Of a stretch of 64,000 bases of DNA, positions 1-9,121 are shown piece by piece. A program made the translations under genes and the position numbers. Source of the stretch: Mesorhizobium sp. B2-4-3 (lineage in GTDB: Bacteria > Pseudomonadota > Alphaproteobacteria > Rhizobiales > Rhizobiaceae); NCBI RefSeq assembly GCF_006442815.1, contig NZ_VFVL01000004.1:62001-126000 (forward strand). The letters are read 5' to 3'. A model generated the notes under the pieces. It was not told the DNA's origin and did no database searches. It saw only the letters and a list, made by a program, of their open reading frames with translations. The first letter of the stretch is position 1. Each line of letters opens with the position of its first letter.

Positions 1-843
1 GTGATGTTCGCGACCACGCGCGGCACCGTGCGCCGCAACAAGCTGTCCGACTTCGTCCAGGTCAACCGCAACGGCAAGATCGCCATGAAGCTGGAGGAAG
101 AGGGCGACGAGATCCTCGGCGTCGAGACCTGCACCGACAATGACGATGTGCTTCTGACCGCGAATTCCGGCCAGTGCATCCGTTTCCGGGTCTCCGACGT
201 GCGTGTCTTCCAGAGCCGCAATTCCGTCGGCGTGCGCGGCATAACCATGGCCGAGACGGACCGGATCATCTCGATGTCCATCATCGAGAATGTCGATGCG
301 TCGCCCGCCGAGCGCGCGGCCTATCTGAAGCGCGCCGCAGCCGAGCGCCGGCTTGCCGTCGGCGGCGCGGCCGAGGAGGAGGAGATCGCGCTCACCAATG
401 AGGAAATCGGCGAGGAAGCCGAGCTTTCCGAGGAGCGCTACGAGTTCCTCAGGGCGCATGAAAAGCTTGTGCTGACGGTGACCGAATATGGCTACGGCAA
501 GCGCTCGTCTTCCTACGATTTCCGACTCACTGGCCGCGGCGGCAAAGGCATCCGCGCCACCGACGTGTCGAAAGTTGCCGAGATCGGCCGCCTGGTCGCG
601 ACCTTCCCGGTCGGCAACGACGATCAGATCATGCTGGTTTCGGACGGCGGCACTGTCATCCGCGTGCCGGTCAACGGCATACGCTTCGCCAGCCGCGCCA
701 CCAAGGGCGTGACGATCTTCAACACGGCCGAAGGCGAGAAGGTCGTGTCGGTGGAGCGGATTTCGGAGCCGCAGGCCGACGATGAGGTCGAGGACGTGTC
801 TTCGAGCGAGACTGGCGCGGACGACACGGGCGGGAGCGAATAG
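1..843 (+). CDS. gyrA: DNA gyrase subunit A, C-terminal part (5' end outside window)
   Basis: This is the carboxy-terminal 280 residues of the gyrase A subunit, the type II topoisomerase that introduces negative supercoils using ATP. The visible part is the DNA-wrapping beta-pinwheel domain, with repeated blades such as TVRRNKLSDF and LTGRGGKGIRA (GyrA-box-like GRGGKG). The blades are interrupted by an acidic segment (about residues 105-145, rich in Glu) of the kind seen in alphaproteobacterial GyrA. The protein ends in an Asp/Ser/Glu-rich tail. The breakage-reunion domain and the catalytic Tyr lie upstream of the window, so the first codon here is internal and not a start. ParC is the main alternative, but the blade pattern and tail fit GyrA better. 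Confidence 0.93.
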   Translation: MMFATTRGTVRRNKLSDFVQVNRNGKIAMKLEEEGDEILGVETCTDNDDVLLTANSGQCIRFRVSDVRVFQSRNSVGVRGITMAETDRIISMSIIENVDASPAERAAYLKRAAAERRLAVGGAAEEEEIALTNEEIGEEAELSEERYEFLRAHEKLVLTVTEYGYGKRSSSYDFRLTGRGGKGIRATDVSKVAEIGRLVATFPVGNDDQIMLVSDGGTVIRVPVNGIRFASRATKGVTIFNTAEGEKVVSVERISEPQADDEVEDVSSSETGADDTGGSE

Positions 844-860
844 TCTTTCGTCCGGCTTAA

Positions 861-877
861 CCGGCCCTTTGGGCCGG
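861..877. terminator. Stem-loop between convergent gyrA and small ORF
   Basis: CCGGCCC-TTT-GGGCCGG is a perfect 7-bp stem with a 3-nt loop, 17 bases after the gyrA stop. No long T-run follows on either strand, so it may act as a weak bidirectional terminator or a 3'-end stabiliser. Confidence 0.45.
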
Positions 878-894
878 CTCGGTCATGGTGGGGA

Positions 895-1047
895 TCAGTG
901 GCGGCGGTAGACGTTGCGATGGGCAAAACCATCGAGCCGCTTGGTGTTGGCCTTGACGCGCACCCGCGCTGCTTCCTGATGCAACCCGAATGCGGTCGCG
1001 ATCATCATCACGATGGTCATTGCAGTGGCGAGCATGTAGATCAGCAT
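895..1047 (-). CDS. Small membrane protein, 50 aa, unknown function
   Basis: The 50-codon frame reads MLIYMLATAMTIVMMIATAF, then a short basic tail (GLHQEAARVRVKANTKRLDG, ending NVYRRH). It predicts one N-terminal transmembrane helix followed by a positively charged cytoplasmic tail. A clear Shine-Dalgarno (AGGAGA) lies about 6 bases before the ATG on the minus strand, which is the main reason to call it. It faces gyrA tail to tail. I do not recognise a named family. The helix-plus-basic-tail layout is typical of small inner-membrane proteins that modulate a larger partner, but no partner is evident. Confidence 0.6.
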   Translation of the reverse strand: MLIYMLATAMTIVMMIATAFGLHQEAARVRVKANTKRLDGFAHRNVYRRH

Positions 1048-1238
1048 TTGCGTGTTCTCCTGCACTTACAACGGTGACATGGGGATTTGGTTTCATCCCT
1101 TGAAGCGTCAACCTAGTGAACGCTGCGTGAAACGTTCGTGATCGTCGCATTCATCTGTCGTTCATCGGCGCGAAAAGGTTCACGCACGCCTCATCAATCG
1201 GATTTGCCTTCCGCCCGCCCGCCCGCTAGAAGCCTGCC

Positions 1239-1739
1239 ATGACCGAACGCACCGCCCTTTATGCCGGCTCCTTCGACCCGCTGACCAACGGCCATCTCGA
1301 TGTGCTGAAAGCGTCGCTGGCGGTGGCCGACATCGTCTATGCGGCGATCGGTATTCACCCGGGCAAGAAGCCGTTGTTTTCCTTCGAGGAACGCGTTGAG
1401 TTGATCGAGGCCGCAACCAAGGCCGAATTCGGACGCGACAGCGATCGTATCAAGGTCGTCTCCTTCGACGGGCTGGTCATCGACGCGGCCCGCAAGCACA
1501 GCGCCTCGATCATGATCCGGGGGCTGCGCGACGGCACCGACCTCGATTATGAAATGCAGATGGCCGGCATGAACGAGACGATGGCGCCGGAATTGCAGAC
1601 GGTTTTTCTGCCCGCCAGCCCTTCGGTGCGCACCATTACCGCCACACTTGTGCGCCAGATTGCCTCGATGGGCGGCGACATCCGCCCATTCGTGCCTACG
1701 GCCGTTGCCGGCGCGCTCACCGCCAAGTTCACCAAATAG
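1239..1739 (+). CDS. coaD: Phosphopantetheine adenylyltransferase
   Basis: CoaD catalyses the penultimate step of coenzyme A synthesis, transferring AMP from ATP to 4'-phosphopantetheine. The 166 residues match the family length. The N-terminal nucleotidyltransferase signature is intact: [14 protein letters not shown] (residues 7-20) carries the TxGH motif. The substrate-binding segment [21 protein letters not shown] follows around residues 90-110. The C-terminal motif is [14 protein letters not shown], slightly different from the usual SSSxVRE but in the right place. Two cyclophilin genes follow immediately, starting 18 bases after the stop, as is common in rhizobia. Confidence 0.95.
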   Translation: MTERTALYAGSFDPLTNGHLDVLKASLAVADIVYAAIGIHPGKKPLFSFEERVELIEAATKAEFGRDSDRIKVVSFDGLVIDAARKHSASIMIRGLRDGTDLDYEMQMAGMNETMAPELQTVFLPASPSVRTITATLVRQIASMGGDIRPFVPTAVAGALTAKFTK

Positions 1740-1757
1740 GCTTTCCCGGAGATACCC

Positions 1758-2348
1758 ATGCAGCTGAAGAAGCTCGCTTCGTTCCTTGTCGTGCTTGCCG
1801 GCCTTTTCGCGGCGTCCTTGCCTGCCGTCGCCGCCGACAAGGAAAACACCATGATCATCACGCTCAAGGACGGCGACGTGACCATCGCGCTGCGTCCCGA
1901 TCTGGCGCCCAAGCACGTCGCGCAGATCAAGAAGCTGGCGCGCGACGGCGCCTATGACAACGTCGCCTTCCACCGTGTCATCGACGGCTTCATGGCGCAG
2001 ACCGGTGACGTCAAATTCGGCAATATGAAGAAGGGCTTCAATCCCGAAGCCGTCGGCACCGGCGGTTCCGATCTGCCCGATCTGCCGGCCGAGTTCTCGA
2101 AGAGCGAGCAGTTCGCGCGCGGTGTGATCGGCATGGCCCGCTCGCAGGATCCGAACTCGGCGAACTCGCAATTCTTCATCATGTTCGCGCCGGCGCCGAA
2201 CCTCGACGGCCAGTACACCATCGTCGGCAAGGTCGTCGGCGGCATGGACCTCGTCGACAAGATCAAGAAGGGCGACGAGGCCGACAACGGCACGGTCGCC
2301 GACCCCGACCGCATGATCAAGGTTCGCATCGCCGCCGACGGCAAATAA
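1758..2348 (+). CDS. ppiA: Periplasmic peptidyl-prolyl cis-trans isomerase (cyclophilin)
   Basis: A cyclophilin-type prolyl isomerase of 196 residues with an N-terminal signal peptide (MQLKKLASFLVVLAGLFAAS, cleavage predicted after LPAVAA), so it should act on envelope proteins in the periplasm. The catalytic core motifs are present: FHRVIDGFMAQTGDV (catalytic Arg in HRVI), MARSQDPNSANSQFFI and the GKVVGGMDLVDKI strand. It is followed 29 bases later by a leaderless paralogue, giving a tandem export/cytosol pair. A Shine-Dalgarno (GGAG) precedes the ATG. Confidence 0.92.
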   Translation: MQLKKLASFLVVLAGLFAASLPAVAADKENTMIITLKDGDVTIALRPDLAPKHVAQIKKLARDGAYDNVAFHRVIDGFMAQTGDVKFGNMKKGFNPEAVGTGGSDLPDLPAEFSKSEQFARGVIGMARSQDPNSANSQFFIMFAPAPNLDGQYTIVGKVVGGMDLVDKIKKGDEADNGTVADPDRMIKVRIAADGK

Positions 2349-2377
2349 CCTCCTCATTTTCAAAAGGATTTTGTGAC

Positions 2378-2890
2378 ATGGCTGAGATCAAGGACCGCGA
2401 GAACGCGCTCATCATGGAAACGACCAAGGGACAGGTCGTCATCGAAATGTACCCTGAATTGGCGCCCGGGCACGTTGCCCGCATCAAGGAGCTGGCGCGC
2501 GAAGGCGCCTATGACGGCGTGGTGTTCCACCGCGTCATCGACGGCTTCATGGCGCAGACCGGCGACGTCAAGTTCGGCAATTCCTCGAAGCCCACCTATG
2601 CGCCGTCGCGCGCTGGCATGGGCGGCTCCGACAAGCCGGACCTCAAGGCCGAGTTCTCCAACGCCAATCACGGCCGCGGCGCCTGCTCGATGGCCAGGGC
2701 CCAGAACCCGAATTCGGCGAATTCGCAGTTCTTCATCTGCTTCGACGACGCGGCCTTCCTCAACCGCCAGTACACGGTTTGGGGCCAGGTCATCGAAGGC
2801 ATGGAGAATGTCGACAAGATCAAGCGCGGCGAGCCGGTGCAGGATCCCGACAAGATCGTGTCGCTGAAAGTCGCGGCAGACGTCAAGTAA
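2378..2890 (+). CDS. ppiB: Cytoplasmic peptidyl-prolyl cis-trans isomerase (cyclophilin)
   Basis: A 170-residue cyclophilin without signal peptide, close in sequence to the gene just upstream. The two share FHRVIDGFMAQTGDVKFGN and the NPNSANSQFFI core. It presumably catalyses proline isomerisation during folding in the cytoplasm. The start is the ATG of MAEIKDRENALIM, preceded by AAAGGA at suitable spacing. The pair probably arose by tandem duplication and is cotranscribed with coaD. Confidence 0.92.
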   Translation: MAEIKDRENALIMETTKGQVVIEMYPELAPGHVARIKELAREGAYDGVVFHRVIDGFMAQTGDVKFGNSSKPTYAPSRAGMGGSDKPDLKAEFSNANHGRGACSMARAQNPNSANSQFFICFDDAAFLNRQYTVWGQVIEGMENVDKIKRGEPVQDPDKIVSLKVAADVK

Positions 2891-2897
2891 AGGCGGG

Positions 2898-3350
2898 ATG
2901 ATGATGGGCGCTGTCTGGTCCCTGCTCGGCATCCTGTCCGGCGCCTTCATCGCCATCCAGGCGCCGATCAATTCGCAATTGGCTAAGGGCCTCGGCCTTC
3001 CGGTCGCGGCGGCCGCCTTTTCCTTCCTGTCCGGTGCCATCGTGCTCGGCATCATCTCGATTTCGGTGGTGAAGCTGCAGGGCATCTCGCTCGACTGGAA
3101 AGCGCCGGCGCCCTGGCTGTTCATCGCCGGCGGCATGCTCGGCGGCTTCTATGTGACGCTGTCGACGATCCTCACGCCACGTATCGGCGCCGCGGCGCTG
3201 ATGGCCTTCCTGGTCGCCGGCCAGCTGATCGCCGGCATGCTGATCGACCGCGCCGGCTTCCTTGGCGTGGCGGTGCGCGAAATCTCGCTTGGCCGCGTCG
3301 CCGGCGCCGTGCTTCTGCTTGCCGGGGCGCTGCTCATCCGGCTCTATTGA
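2898..3350 (+). CDS. Small DMT-superfamily transporter, YdcZ/DUF606-like
   Basis: A 150-residue membrane protein with about five hydrophobic helices and the family-typical start [24 protein letters not shown], where a Gln-Ala-Pro-Ile-Asn segment sits in the first helix. YdcZ-like proteins are half-size members of the drug/metabolite transporter superfamily and probably dimerise. The substrate cannot be predicted. The start is the first of several tandem ATGs. Its stop (TGA) overlaps the queA ATG by one base, so translation of the two is probably coupled. Confidence 0.8.
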   Translation: MMMGAVWSLLGILSGAFIAIQAPINSQLAKGLGLPVAAAAFSFLSGAIVLGIISISVVKLQGISLDWKAPAPWLFIAGGMLGGFYVTLSTILTPRIGAAALMAFLVAGQLIAGMLIDRAGFLGVAVREISLGRVAGAVLLLAGALLIRLY

Positions 3351-4438
3351 TGCGCGTCGACCTGTTCGACTTCGACTTGCCGGAAGAGCGCATCGCGCTT
3401 CGCCCGGCAGAGCCGCGCGACAGCGCCCGGCTGCTGGTCGTCAAACCGGGCGAACCATTGCAGGACCGCGTCGTCTCCGATCTGCCGTCGCTGCTTCGCG
3501 AAGGCGACGTGCTGGTGTTCAACGACACCAAGGTTATTCCGGCGCAGCTCAAGGGCATGCGCAAGCGCGGCGAGGCGGTGGCGCAGGTCGAGGCGACGCT
3601 GCATATGCGGGTGGCGCCGGACCGCTGGCAGGCCTTCATGCGGCCGGGAAAACGCATCGCCGCCGGCGACCGCATCCATTTCGGCCATGACGGCAATTCC
3701 TGCTTCCTCGGTCAGCTCGACGCCACGGTGCTCGAAAAGGGCGAGGCGGGCGAGGCGCTGCTCGGCTTCGATCTTTCCGGGCCGTTCCTCGACGAGGCGC
3801 TGCACGCTGTCGGCCACATTCCGCTGCCTCCCTATATCGCGTCGAAGCGCGACGACGACGAGCGCGACCGCGCCGACTACCAGACCATCTATGCCCGGGA
3901 AGAGGGCGCGGTCGCTGCCCCCACCGCCGGCCTGCATTTCACGCCGGAATTGTTTGCGGCGCTGGACGCCAAGGGCATCGAGCGCCGCTTCGTCACGCTG
4001 CATGTCGGCGCCGGCACCTTCTTGCCAGTGAAAGCGGACGACACGGCCGATCACAAGATGCATGCCGAGACCGGCTCGGTGAGCCCGGAGACGGCGACTG
4101 CGCTCAACGCGGCGAAGGCTCGGGGAGGGCGGATCATCTGCGTCGGCACGACATCGCTGCGGCTTTTGGAAAGTGCTGCGCACAGCGACGGCAGAATCGA
4201 GCCCTGGTCCGGACCTACAGACATCTTCATCACGCCCGGCCATCGCTTTCGCACGGCCGATATGCTGATGACCAATTTCCATCTGCCGCGCTCGACGCTG
4301 TTCATGCTGGTCTCGGCCTTCAGCGGGCTGGAGACGATGCGTTCGGCCTATGCGCACGCCATCGAGAACCGTTACAGGTTCTACTCCTATGGAGACGCAA
4401 GCCTGCTTTCTCGAGCGGAGACGAGCGATGGACGATGA
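3350..4438 (+). CDS. queA: S-adenosylmethionine:tRNA ribosyltransferase-isomerase
   Basis: QueA adds and isomerises the ribosyl group of SAM onto 7-aminomethyl-7-deazaguanine in tRNA, forming epoxyqueuosine. The 362 residues begin [20 protein letters not shown] and contain the conserved [40 protein letters not shown] and GAGTFLPV blocks. The ATG overlaps the stop of the preceding transporter (TGATG). Its own stop overlaps the small gene between it and tgt, so queA, the small gene and tgt form a translationally coupled set for queuosine modification. Confidence 0.96.
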   Translation: MRVDLFDFDLPEERIALRPAEPRDSARLLVVKPGEPLQDRVVSDLPSLLREGDVLVFNDTKVIPAQLKGMRKRGEAVAQVEATLHMRVAPDRWQAFMRPGKRIAAGDRIHFGHDGNSCFLGQLDATVLEKGEAGEALLGFDLSGPFLDEALHAVGHIPLPPYIASKRDDDERDRADYQTIYAREEGAVAAPTAGLHFTPELFAALDAKGIERRFVTLHVGAGTFLPVKADDTADHKMHAETGSVSPETATALNAAKARGGRIICVGTTSLRLLESAAHSDGRIEPWSGPTDIFITPGHRFRTADMLMTNFHLPRSTLFMLVSAFSGLETMRSAYAHAIENRYRFYSYGDASLLSRAETSDGR

Positions 4439-4697
4439 CCTCGACGGCATGGACCGCGATGTGCTGATCGCGGAAGTGAAGAAGTTGCGCGCCGGCATCC
4501 GCGCGCATCGCGACACGACCGGACATGATCTGTGCTGGCATCACCCTGACCTATGGGACCTTTTGCCGGAAAAGACCGAGCCGTCGATCGCCGTGCCGCC
4601 ATGGCCCAAATTCATGCGCGGCTGCATCCGCTACCGGCAGTCGCTCGACGAGCAGGCGCCCGGCGCGCCGGTGCACGACAAGGAATTCAATGGCTGA
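4428..4697 (+). CDS. Conserved hypothetical protein between queA and tgt, 89 aa
   Basis: The 89-residue product starts [20 protein letters not shown], a short helix with heptad-like spacing. It continues with [20 protein letters not shown], which has a His/Cys cluster (H, C, HH) that could bind metal, and ends with [20 protein letters not shown]. The start ATG lies inside the end of queA and the stop overlaps the tgt start by 8 bases, implying coupled translation. I recognise it as a conserved rhizobial hypothetical without assigned function. The location suggests a link to tRNA modification, but that is inference only. Confidence 0.8.
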   Translation: MDDDLDGMDRDVLIAEVKKLRAGIRAHRDTTGHDLCWHHPDLWDLLPEKTEPSIAVPPWPKFMRGCIRYRQSLDEQAPGAPVHDKEFNG

Positions 4698-5820
4698 GAC
4701 TTTTTCATTCGAGGTGCTTGCCAGCGACGGCAAGGCGCGGCGCGGCCTGGTTTCGATGCCGCGCGGCGCGATCCGCACGCCGGCCTTCATGCCGGTCGGC
4801 ACCGGCGGCACGGTCAAGACCATGTATATGGACCAGGTGCGCGGCGTCGGCGCCGACATCATCCTCGGCAACACCTACCATCTGATGCTGCGGCCGGGCG
4901 CCGAGCGCGTGGCCAGGCTCGGCGGGCTGCATGAGTTCGCGCGCTGGCCATATCCGATCCTGACCGACAGCGGCGGCTTCCAGGTGATGTCGCTATCGAA
5001 GCTCCGGAAGCTGACCGAACAGGGCGTCACCTTCCGCTCGCATATCGACGGCGCGCCTTACGAGATGTCGCCGGAACGGTCGATCGAGATCCAGGGGCTG
5101 CTCGATTCCGACATCCAGATGCAGCTCGACGAATGCACCGCACTTCCGGCCAAGCCCAGGGAGATCGAGCGCGCGATGGAATTGTCGCTGCGCTGGGCTG
5201 AGCGGTGCAAGACGGCGTTTGGGGACCAGCCGGGCAAGGCGATGTTCGGCATCGTCCAGGGCGGCGACAGCGCGGCCTTGCGCGTGCGCTCCGCCCAGGC
5301 GCTGAAGGCGATGGATCTGAAAGGCTATGCGGTCGGCGGGCTGGCGGTCGGGGAGCCGCAGCCGGTGATGCTGGAGATGCTCGACATCACCTGCCCGGAG
5401 CTGCCGGCCGACAGACCGCGCTACCTGATGGGCGTCGGCACGCCGGACGATATCCTGAAATCGGTGGCGCGCGGCATCGACATGTTCGACTGCGTGATGC
5501 CGACGCGGGCCGGCCGCCACGGCCTCGCCTACACGCGCCGCGGCAAGGTCAATCTCAGGAACGCCCGCCATGCCGACGATCCGCGGCCGCTCGACGAGGA
5601 AAGCGACTGCCCGGCCGCGCGCGATTATTCGCGCGCCTACCTGCATCACCTCGTGCGCTCGCAGGAAGCGCTCGGCGCCATGCTGCTGACCTGGAACAAC
5701 CTGTCCTATTATCAGAAGCTGATGCAGGACATCCGGGCGGCCATCGAGGCGCAGGCCTTTGAAGCGCGGGCCGCCGAGATCGCTGAAGGCTGGGCGAGGG
5801 GCGATATCCCCGCCCGCTGA
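4690..5820 (+). CDS. tgt: tRNA-guanine transglycosylase
   Basis: Tgt exchanges the wobble guanine of GUN anticodons for preQ1, the first tRNA step of queuosine synthesis. The 376 residues contain the expected motifs: [14 protein letters not shown], the active-site region [13 protein letters not shown] (nucleophile-side Asp), [38 protein letters not shown], and the second catalytic Asp in [13 protein letters not shown]. The zinc-site region near the C-terminus (about residues 298-350) is present. The start at [10 protein letters not shown] overlaps the previous gene by 8 bases. Confidence 0.96.
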   Translation: MAETFSFEVLASDGKARRGLVSMPRGAIRTPAFMPVGTGGTVKTMYMDQVRGVGADIILGNTYHLMLRPGAERVARLGGLHEFARWPYPILTDSGGFQVMSLSKLRKLTEQGVTFRSHIDGAPYEMSPERSIEIQGLLDSDIQMQLDECTALPAKPREIERAMELSLRWAERCKTAFGDQPGKAMFGIVQGGDSAALRVRSAQALKAMDLKGYAVGGLAVGEPQPVMLEMLDITCPELPADRPRYLMGVGTPDDILKSVARGIDMFDCVMPTRAGRHGLAYTRRGKVNLRNARHADDPRPLDEESDCPAARDYSRAYLHHLVRSQEALGAMLLTWNNLSYYQKLMQDIRAAIEAQAFEARAAEIAEGWARGDIPAR

Positions 5821-5914
5821 GTGGCTGCAGGCCTCCGCTGAGCATGTACGAACTATTTTGAAACGACTGCGACTGTACAGATTGCCGGGATGATATCAGG
5901 CAAAGGCGGAGACC

Positions 5915-7390
5915 TTGCTCATCTCGGGACAAGCCGCAGCGTCAGGCGAGGCACAAACCAACCGCAAAAGTGGCTCTTCTGAGCCTGTTGCTGCCGTCCA
6001 ACAGTGGACAGGAGCGGTATTGCTGGCTGTCGCCGCCATCGGGGTGGCCGGCCTCGTCCTGCGGCTGCTCGGCGCGCGTGGCGATCTCTGGATGGACGAG
6101 ATCTGGAGCTTGGTGCTGCTTGAACCGCTCACCTCGATCGACCAGATATTCTGGCGCATAAATCACGACAACAATCATTTCCTCAATTCGATCTACCTCT
6201 ACCTGATCGGCCCGGATGCTTCGCCATTGCTTCAGCGCGGGCTGTCGATAGCGCTTGGTGCCGGCGCTGTCGTTGCCGCAGGGGCTGCTGCTCGCGGCCG
6301 GTGGGCCGCTGTCGCCACAAGCCTGCTGTTCGCCATCAGCTATCCGATGGTTCACTACGGCTCGGAAGCGAGAGGTTATGCCGGCCTGGTGTTGTTCACG
6401 CTTCTTGCCGTCGTGTTCCTGGAGCGCTGGCTCGACAAACGGGGTTCGGGCGTCGCGTTCGGGGCGATCGTCCTCCTCGGTTTTCTGTCTCATCTCATCA
6501 TGGTGGAAACCGTGGCTGTCCTGGTGGCCTGGACCGCCTGGCTCATCTGGCGACGCACCGGCAGCTTCGATCGGATCAATGTCGAGCTCGGCCAGATTTT
6601 CGCGCCTGCCTTCCTGGCCGTCCTGCCGATCGCCGCCTGCATGCTCATTGGCAGACTGCTGTTTGGCTTCAGGATCGGCGGCGCCTTGCCATTCTCGCTT
6701 CAGGCCTTCGCGCAGGGCTATGGCGGAATGATCCGCTATCTGTTCGGCGTGCCGGATTGGATCGGCGACTGGGTCTGCATTGCCACCGCATGCGGCCTCG
6801 TTTGCGTCTGCGCCGCCATATGGCGCGACCGTCGGGCCAGCCTCTATGTCATCGGGATCGTCGGGCTGCCCATTGTCATGGCTGCGGCACGACTGCCCAA
6901 TGCCGAATTCCAGCGTTACTTCCTCGTTCCTGCAACATTTATGTTGCTGTGGGCGGGCGAGTTGCTTGGGCGTGGTTTCGCCGCTGGGGGCAAGTATCGA
7001 GTGTTGGCGGCGGCCGCGATGGTGGCAATCCTTGCCGGCACGACGACGCTTCTGCTGCCATTCTACGAATATGGACGGGGATCCTACGCCACGATGGTCG
7101 ACAAAATGACGCGTGACGGCCCGGCGGACTACGCCACCAACCAGGAATTCCGGACCGTCATGATCGTCGACTATTTTGCCAAACGCCTGGGGCGCCAGGC
7201 ATCGTTTGTCGCGGAGGACAAAATATGTGACGAACGTCCGTCCTGGCTGATCCTCGAAGGCGCCATCGATCGGCAGCCGCAATATGTCGATGCCGTGCCG
7301 GATTGCATGTCGACCTATGAGCGTGTCGACGCCTCGACGAGCTGGGGTCTTTCAGGCCTGGGCTGGACCCTGTATCAGCGCCGGGATTGA
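5915..7390 (+). CDS. Polytopic membrane glycosyltransferase (GT-C, PMT/ArnT-like)
   Basis: A protein of about 491 residues with roughly ten or more hydrophobic helices. After the first helix comes GARGDLWMDEIWSL, the acidic (Asp-Glu) loop motif of GT-C glycosyltransferases that use polyprenyl-phosphate sugars. A second motif, INHDNNHFLNSIYLYL, matches the HPP/His-rich loop seen in this group. It likely transfers a sugar on the periplasmic side of the inner membrane, but acceptor and donor are unknown. The start is uncertain: the frame opens at TTG 5915 with poor spacing to GGAGA. A later TTG preceded by AGGAG (about 6020) would cut into the first helix. Confidence 0.7.
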   Translation: MLISGQAAASGEAQTNRKSGSSEPVAAVQQWTGAVLLAVAAIGVAGLVLRLLGARGDLWMDEIWSLVLLEPLTSIDQIFWRINHDNNHFLNSIYLYLIGPDASPLLQRGLSIALGAGAVVAAGAAARGRWAAVATSLLFAISYPMVHYGSEARGYAGLVLFTLLAVVFLERWLDKRGSGVAFGAIVLLGFLSHLIMVETVAVLVAWTAWLIWRRTGSFDRINVELGQIFAPAFLAVLPIAACMLIGRLLFGFRIGGALPFSLQAFAQGYGGMIRYLFGVPDWIGDWVCIATACGLVCVCAAIWRDRRASLYVIGIVGLPIVMAAARLPNAEFQRYFLVPATFMLLWAGELLGRGFAAGGKYRVLAAAAMVAILAGTTTLLLPFYEYGRGSYATMVDKMTRDGPADYATNQEFRTVMIVDYFAKRLGRQASFVAEDKICDERPSWLILEGAIDRQPQYVDAVPDCMSTYERVDASTSWGLSGLGWTLYQRRD

Positions 7391-7439
7391 GTGCGGGCCC
7401 GGTCGAAATTCCGGACGTCGCGCGCTTTTCCTTGATTGC

Positions 7440-7859
7440 TCAGGTGCTGACCGAAGTCGAGGCGCGCAGGCTGCAGCCGGTGATCTTGAAGCTGCCGTCC
7501 GCCTGCTGCTGCAGCGTATAGACCGCCTCATAATCCTTGCCGTCGGGCCCGACGATCAGCACCTGCTGGACGATCGAACCCGGCCCGGTCTGCTCGACCT
7601 TGCCGAAGGAATAGGACTGGGGCTTGCGCACCGGCGCGTAGCCGTTCGTCACCATGTTCATGAAGGTATCCACGGTCGGAAAGATCTGCTTCACATTCGG
7701 CGCGGCGAAGCTGTAGGCGGTGGCGCCGTCATCGGCGATGAAGGCTTTCAACTGGCTGTCGATGACTGCCTGCGCGGTCTTGATCTCGGCATCGCCGGCA
7801 AAGGCAAGCGAGGCTATCAACATCGGAACAAGAGCTAGTGCGAACAATGCGCGGCGCAT
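7440..7859 (-). CDS. DUF4864 domain protein, exported
   Basis: A 139-residue protein with signal peptide MRRALFALALVPMLIASLAFA and a mature domain beginning GDAEIKTAQAVIDSQLKAFI, followed by YSFAAPNVKQIFP and DGKDYEAVYTLQQQADGSFKI. This matches the DUF4864 family, whose NTF2-like fold has no assigned reaction. The start was placed at the ATG with GGAGG 8 bases upstream rather than at the longer in-frame extension. It converges on the membrane glycosyltransferase gene. A periplasmic location is expected. Confidence 0.75.
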   Translation of the reverse strand: MRRALFALALVPMLIASLAFAGDAEIKTAQAVIDSQLKAFIADDGATAYSFAAPNVKQIFPTVDTFMNMVTNGYAPVRKPQSYSFGKVEQTGPGSIVQQVLIVGPDGKDYEAVYTLQQQADGSFKITGCSLRASTSVST

Positions 7860-8029
7860 GGCCTGCCTCCCGGAACTCGCTTGGCGAATGCAGTCTAACA
7901 TACGCGCTTCGATGCCCGGCGGTTTCATCCATTCGCAAGATTTCGCCGTTTCGACGCCCGATCGGCCTTTAGGCAGTCGTTAAGAAGGAACGCGCATCGT
8001 GATGGCGGGCAGGGCGCATCTTCCGGGGA

Positions 8030-8647
8030 ATGGAAATGTTCGGACGTCCAATCGATCGCCGCGTGCTCATGAAGGGTGCCGCCAGCCTCGCGGTGATGGT
8101 CGCCAACCTAGGCCCGGCCTTCGCCGCACCCTCCATAAAGGAAGTCACCTTCGATCCGGCCATTCCGGCGCTCGGCAATCCGAACGGCGACGTCACCATC
8201 GCCGAGTTCGTCGATTACCAGTGTCCGGTCTGCAAGCTCGTCTTCATCGAACTCCGGAAACTGATGGCCGAGGACAGGGGCATCCGCCTGGTGATGAAGG
8301 ACTGGCCGATATTCGGCGATGCTTCGCGCGACGCGGCGTTGATGGCGCTGTCCTCGGGCTCGCGCTACGCGGCGGCGGTGGACGCGCTGATGGCCAACCG
8401 AAGAGCGCTCTCGCCGCACCGAACCGACGCCATCCTCGACGCCGCCGGCGCCAATTCGGCCGGGTTGCGAGCCGAATTGGCGGGCCGCGAGCCGAAGCTC
8501 GGCGCGCTTCTTGCCCGCACCCAGGCGCAGGCCAGCGCTTTCGAATTGAGAGGCACGCCCGCGCTCGTTATCGGCGGCAAGCTCTACCGGCGCGGCATGC
8601 CGGTTGCCGAATTGCGGCAAGCCGTCGCCACGGCGCGCGCCGGCTGA
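8030..8647 (+). CDS. DsbA-family thioredoxin-fold protein, exported
   Basis: A 205-residue thiol:disulfide oxidoreductase-like protein. The N-terminus GRPIDRRVLMKGAASLAVMV resembles a Tat-type twin-arginine signal ending at AFAAP. The active site is YQCPVCKLV with Cys65 and Cys68. The cis-Pro loop FELRGTPALVIGGKLYRRG closes the thioredoxin fold near the C-terminus. It probably oxidises or isomerises disulfides in periplasmic proteins, in the BdbD/ScsC-like branch. A short gap separates it from the AsnC-domain gene. The motif assignment is firm, while the partner proteins are unknown. Confidence 0.85.
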   Translation: MEMFGRPIDRRVLMKGAASLAVMVANLGPAFAAPSIKEVTFDPAIPALGNPNGDVTIAEFVDYQCPVCKLVFIELRKLMAEDRGIRLVMKDWPIFGDASRDAALMALSSGSRYAAAVDALMANRRALSPHRTDAILDAAGANSAGLRAELAGREPKLGALLARTQAQASAFELRGTPALVIGGKLYRRGMPVAELRQAVATARAG

Positions 8648-8717
8648 TGCTTGAAAGCCGGGCGGCAGTCTGCCACAAGGGCCGCTTAATCGTGCAGCAG
8701 GCTGGCAGGACCGGGCA

Positions 8718-8954
8718 ATGAAGGCATTTTTCGTGCAGATCAAGTGCGACCTGGGCAAGTCCTATGAGGTCGCCAGCGCGCTTGCCGATGCCGAGATCGC
8801 CTCGGAAATCTACTCGACCGCCGGCAATTACGACCTGCTCGCCAAATTCTATATCGACGACGAGGAAGACGTTGGCCACTTCGTCAACGAGCGGGTGCAG
8901 ATTCTGCCTGGAATCAAGGACACCTTCACGATCGTGACCTTCCGGGCGTTTTGA
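8718..8954 (+). CDS. Stand-alone Lrp/AsnC effector-binding domain protein
   Basis: The 78-residue protein MKAFFVQIKCDLGKSYEVAS comprises only the RAM/AsnC-type ligand-binding domain, with VASALADAEIASEIYSTAGN YDLLAKFYIDD and the closing ITVTFRAF-like strand. The DNA-binding helix-turn-helix that normally precedes it is absent. Such single-domain proteins assemble into rings and bind amino acids, and they may modify full-length Lrp proteins by mixed assembly. It lies just upstream of the ATP-grasp/Anbu cassette, but 168 bases separate them and coregulation is not shown. Confidence 0.85.
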   Translation: MKAFFVQIKCDLGKSYEVASALADAEIASEIYSTAGNYDLLAKFYIDDEEDVGHFVNERVQILPGIKDTFTIVTFRAF

Positions 8955-9121
8955 CGGACCTGGCGATGCCCCGCCGGGAAGCAGCAACTGACCCGGCCTT
9001 GCCGCTCATGCCTTAAATTTAGGCAATTCGCATAGAGCGGCCACCATCGCGTCTTAAATCACCGATTGCGCTTGATTTTCTCCGGCGAGGCCAGTGAAAT
9101 GGTCCAGAGGGGAGTACGCGA

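Noticed and set aside
9010..9024. GCCTTAAATTTAGGC near-palindrome before the ATP-grasp gene
   Set aside because: It is only a 4-bp GC stem with AT-rich centre, and a single occurrence cannot be told from chance.
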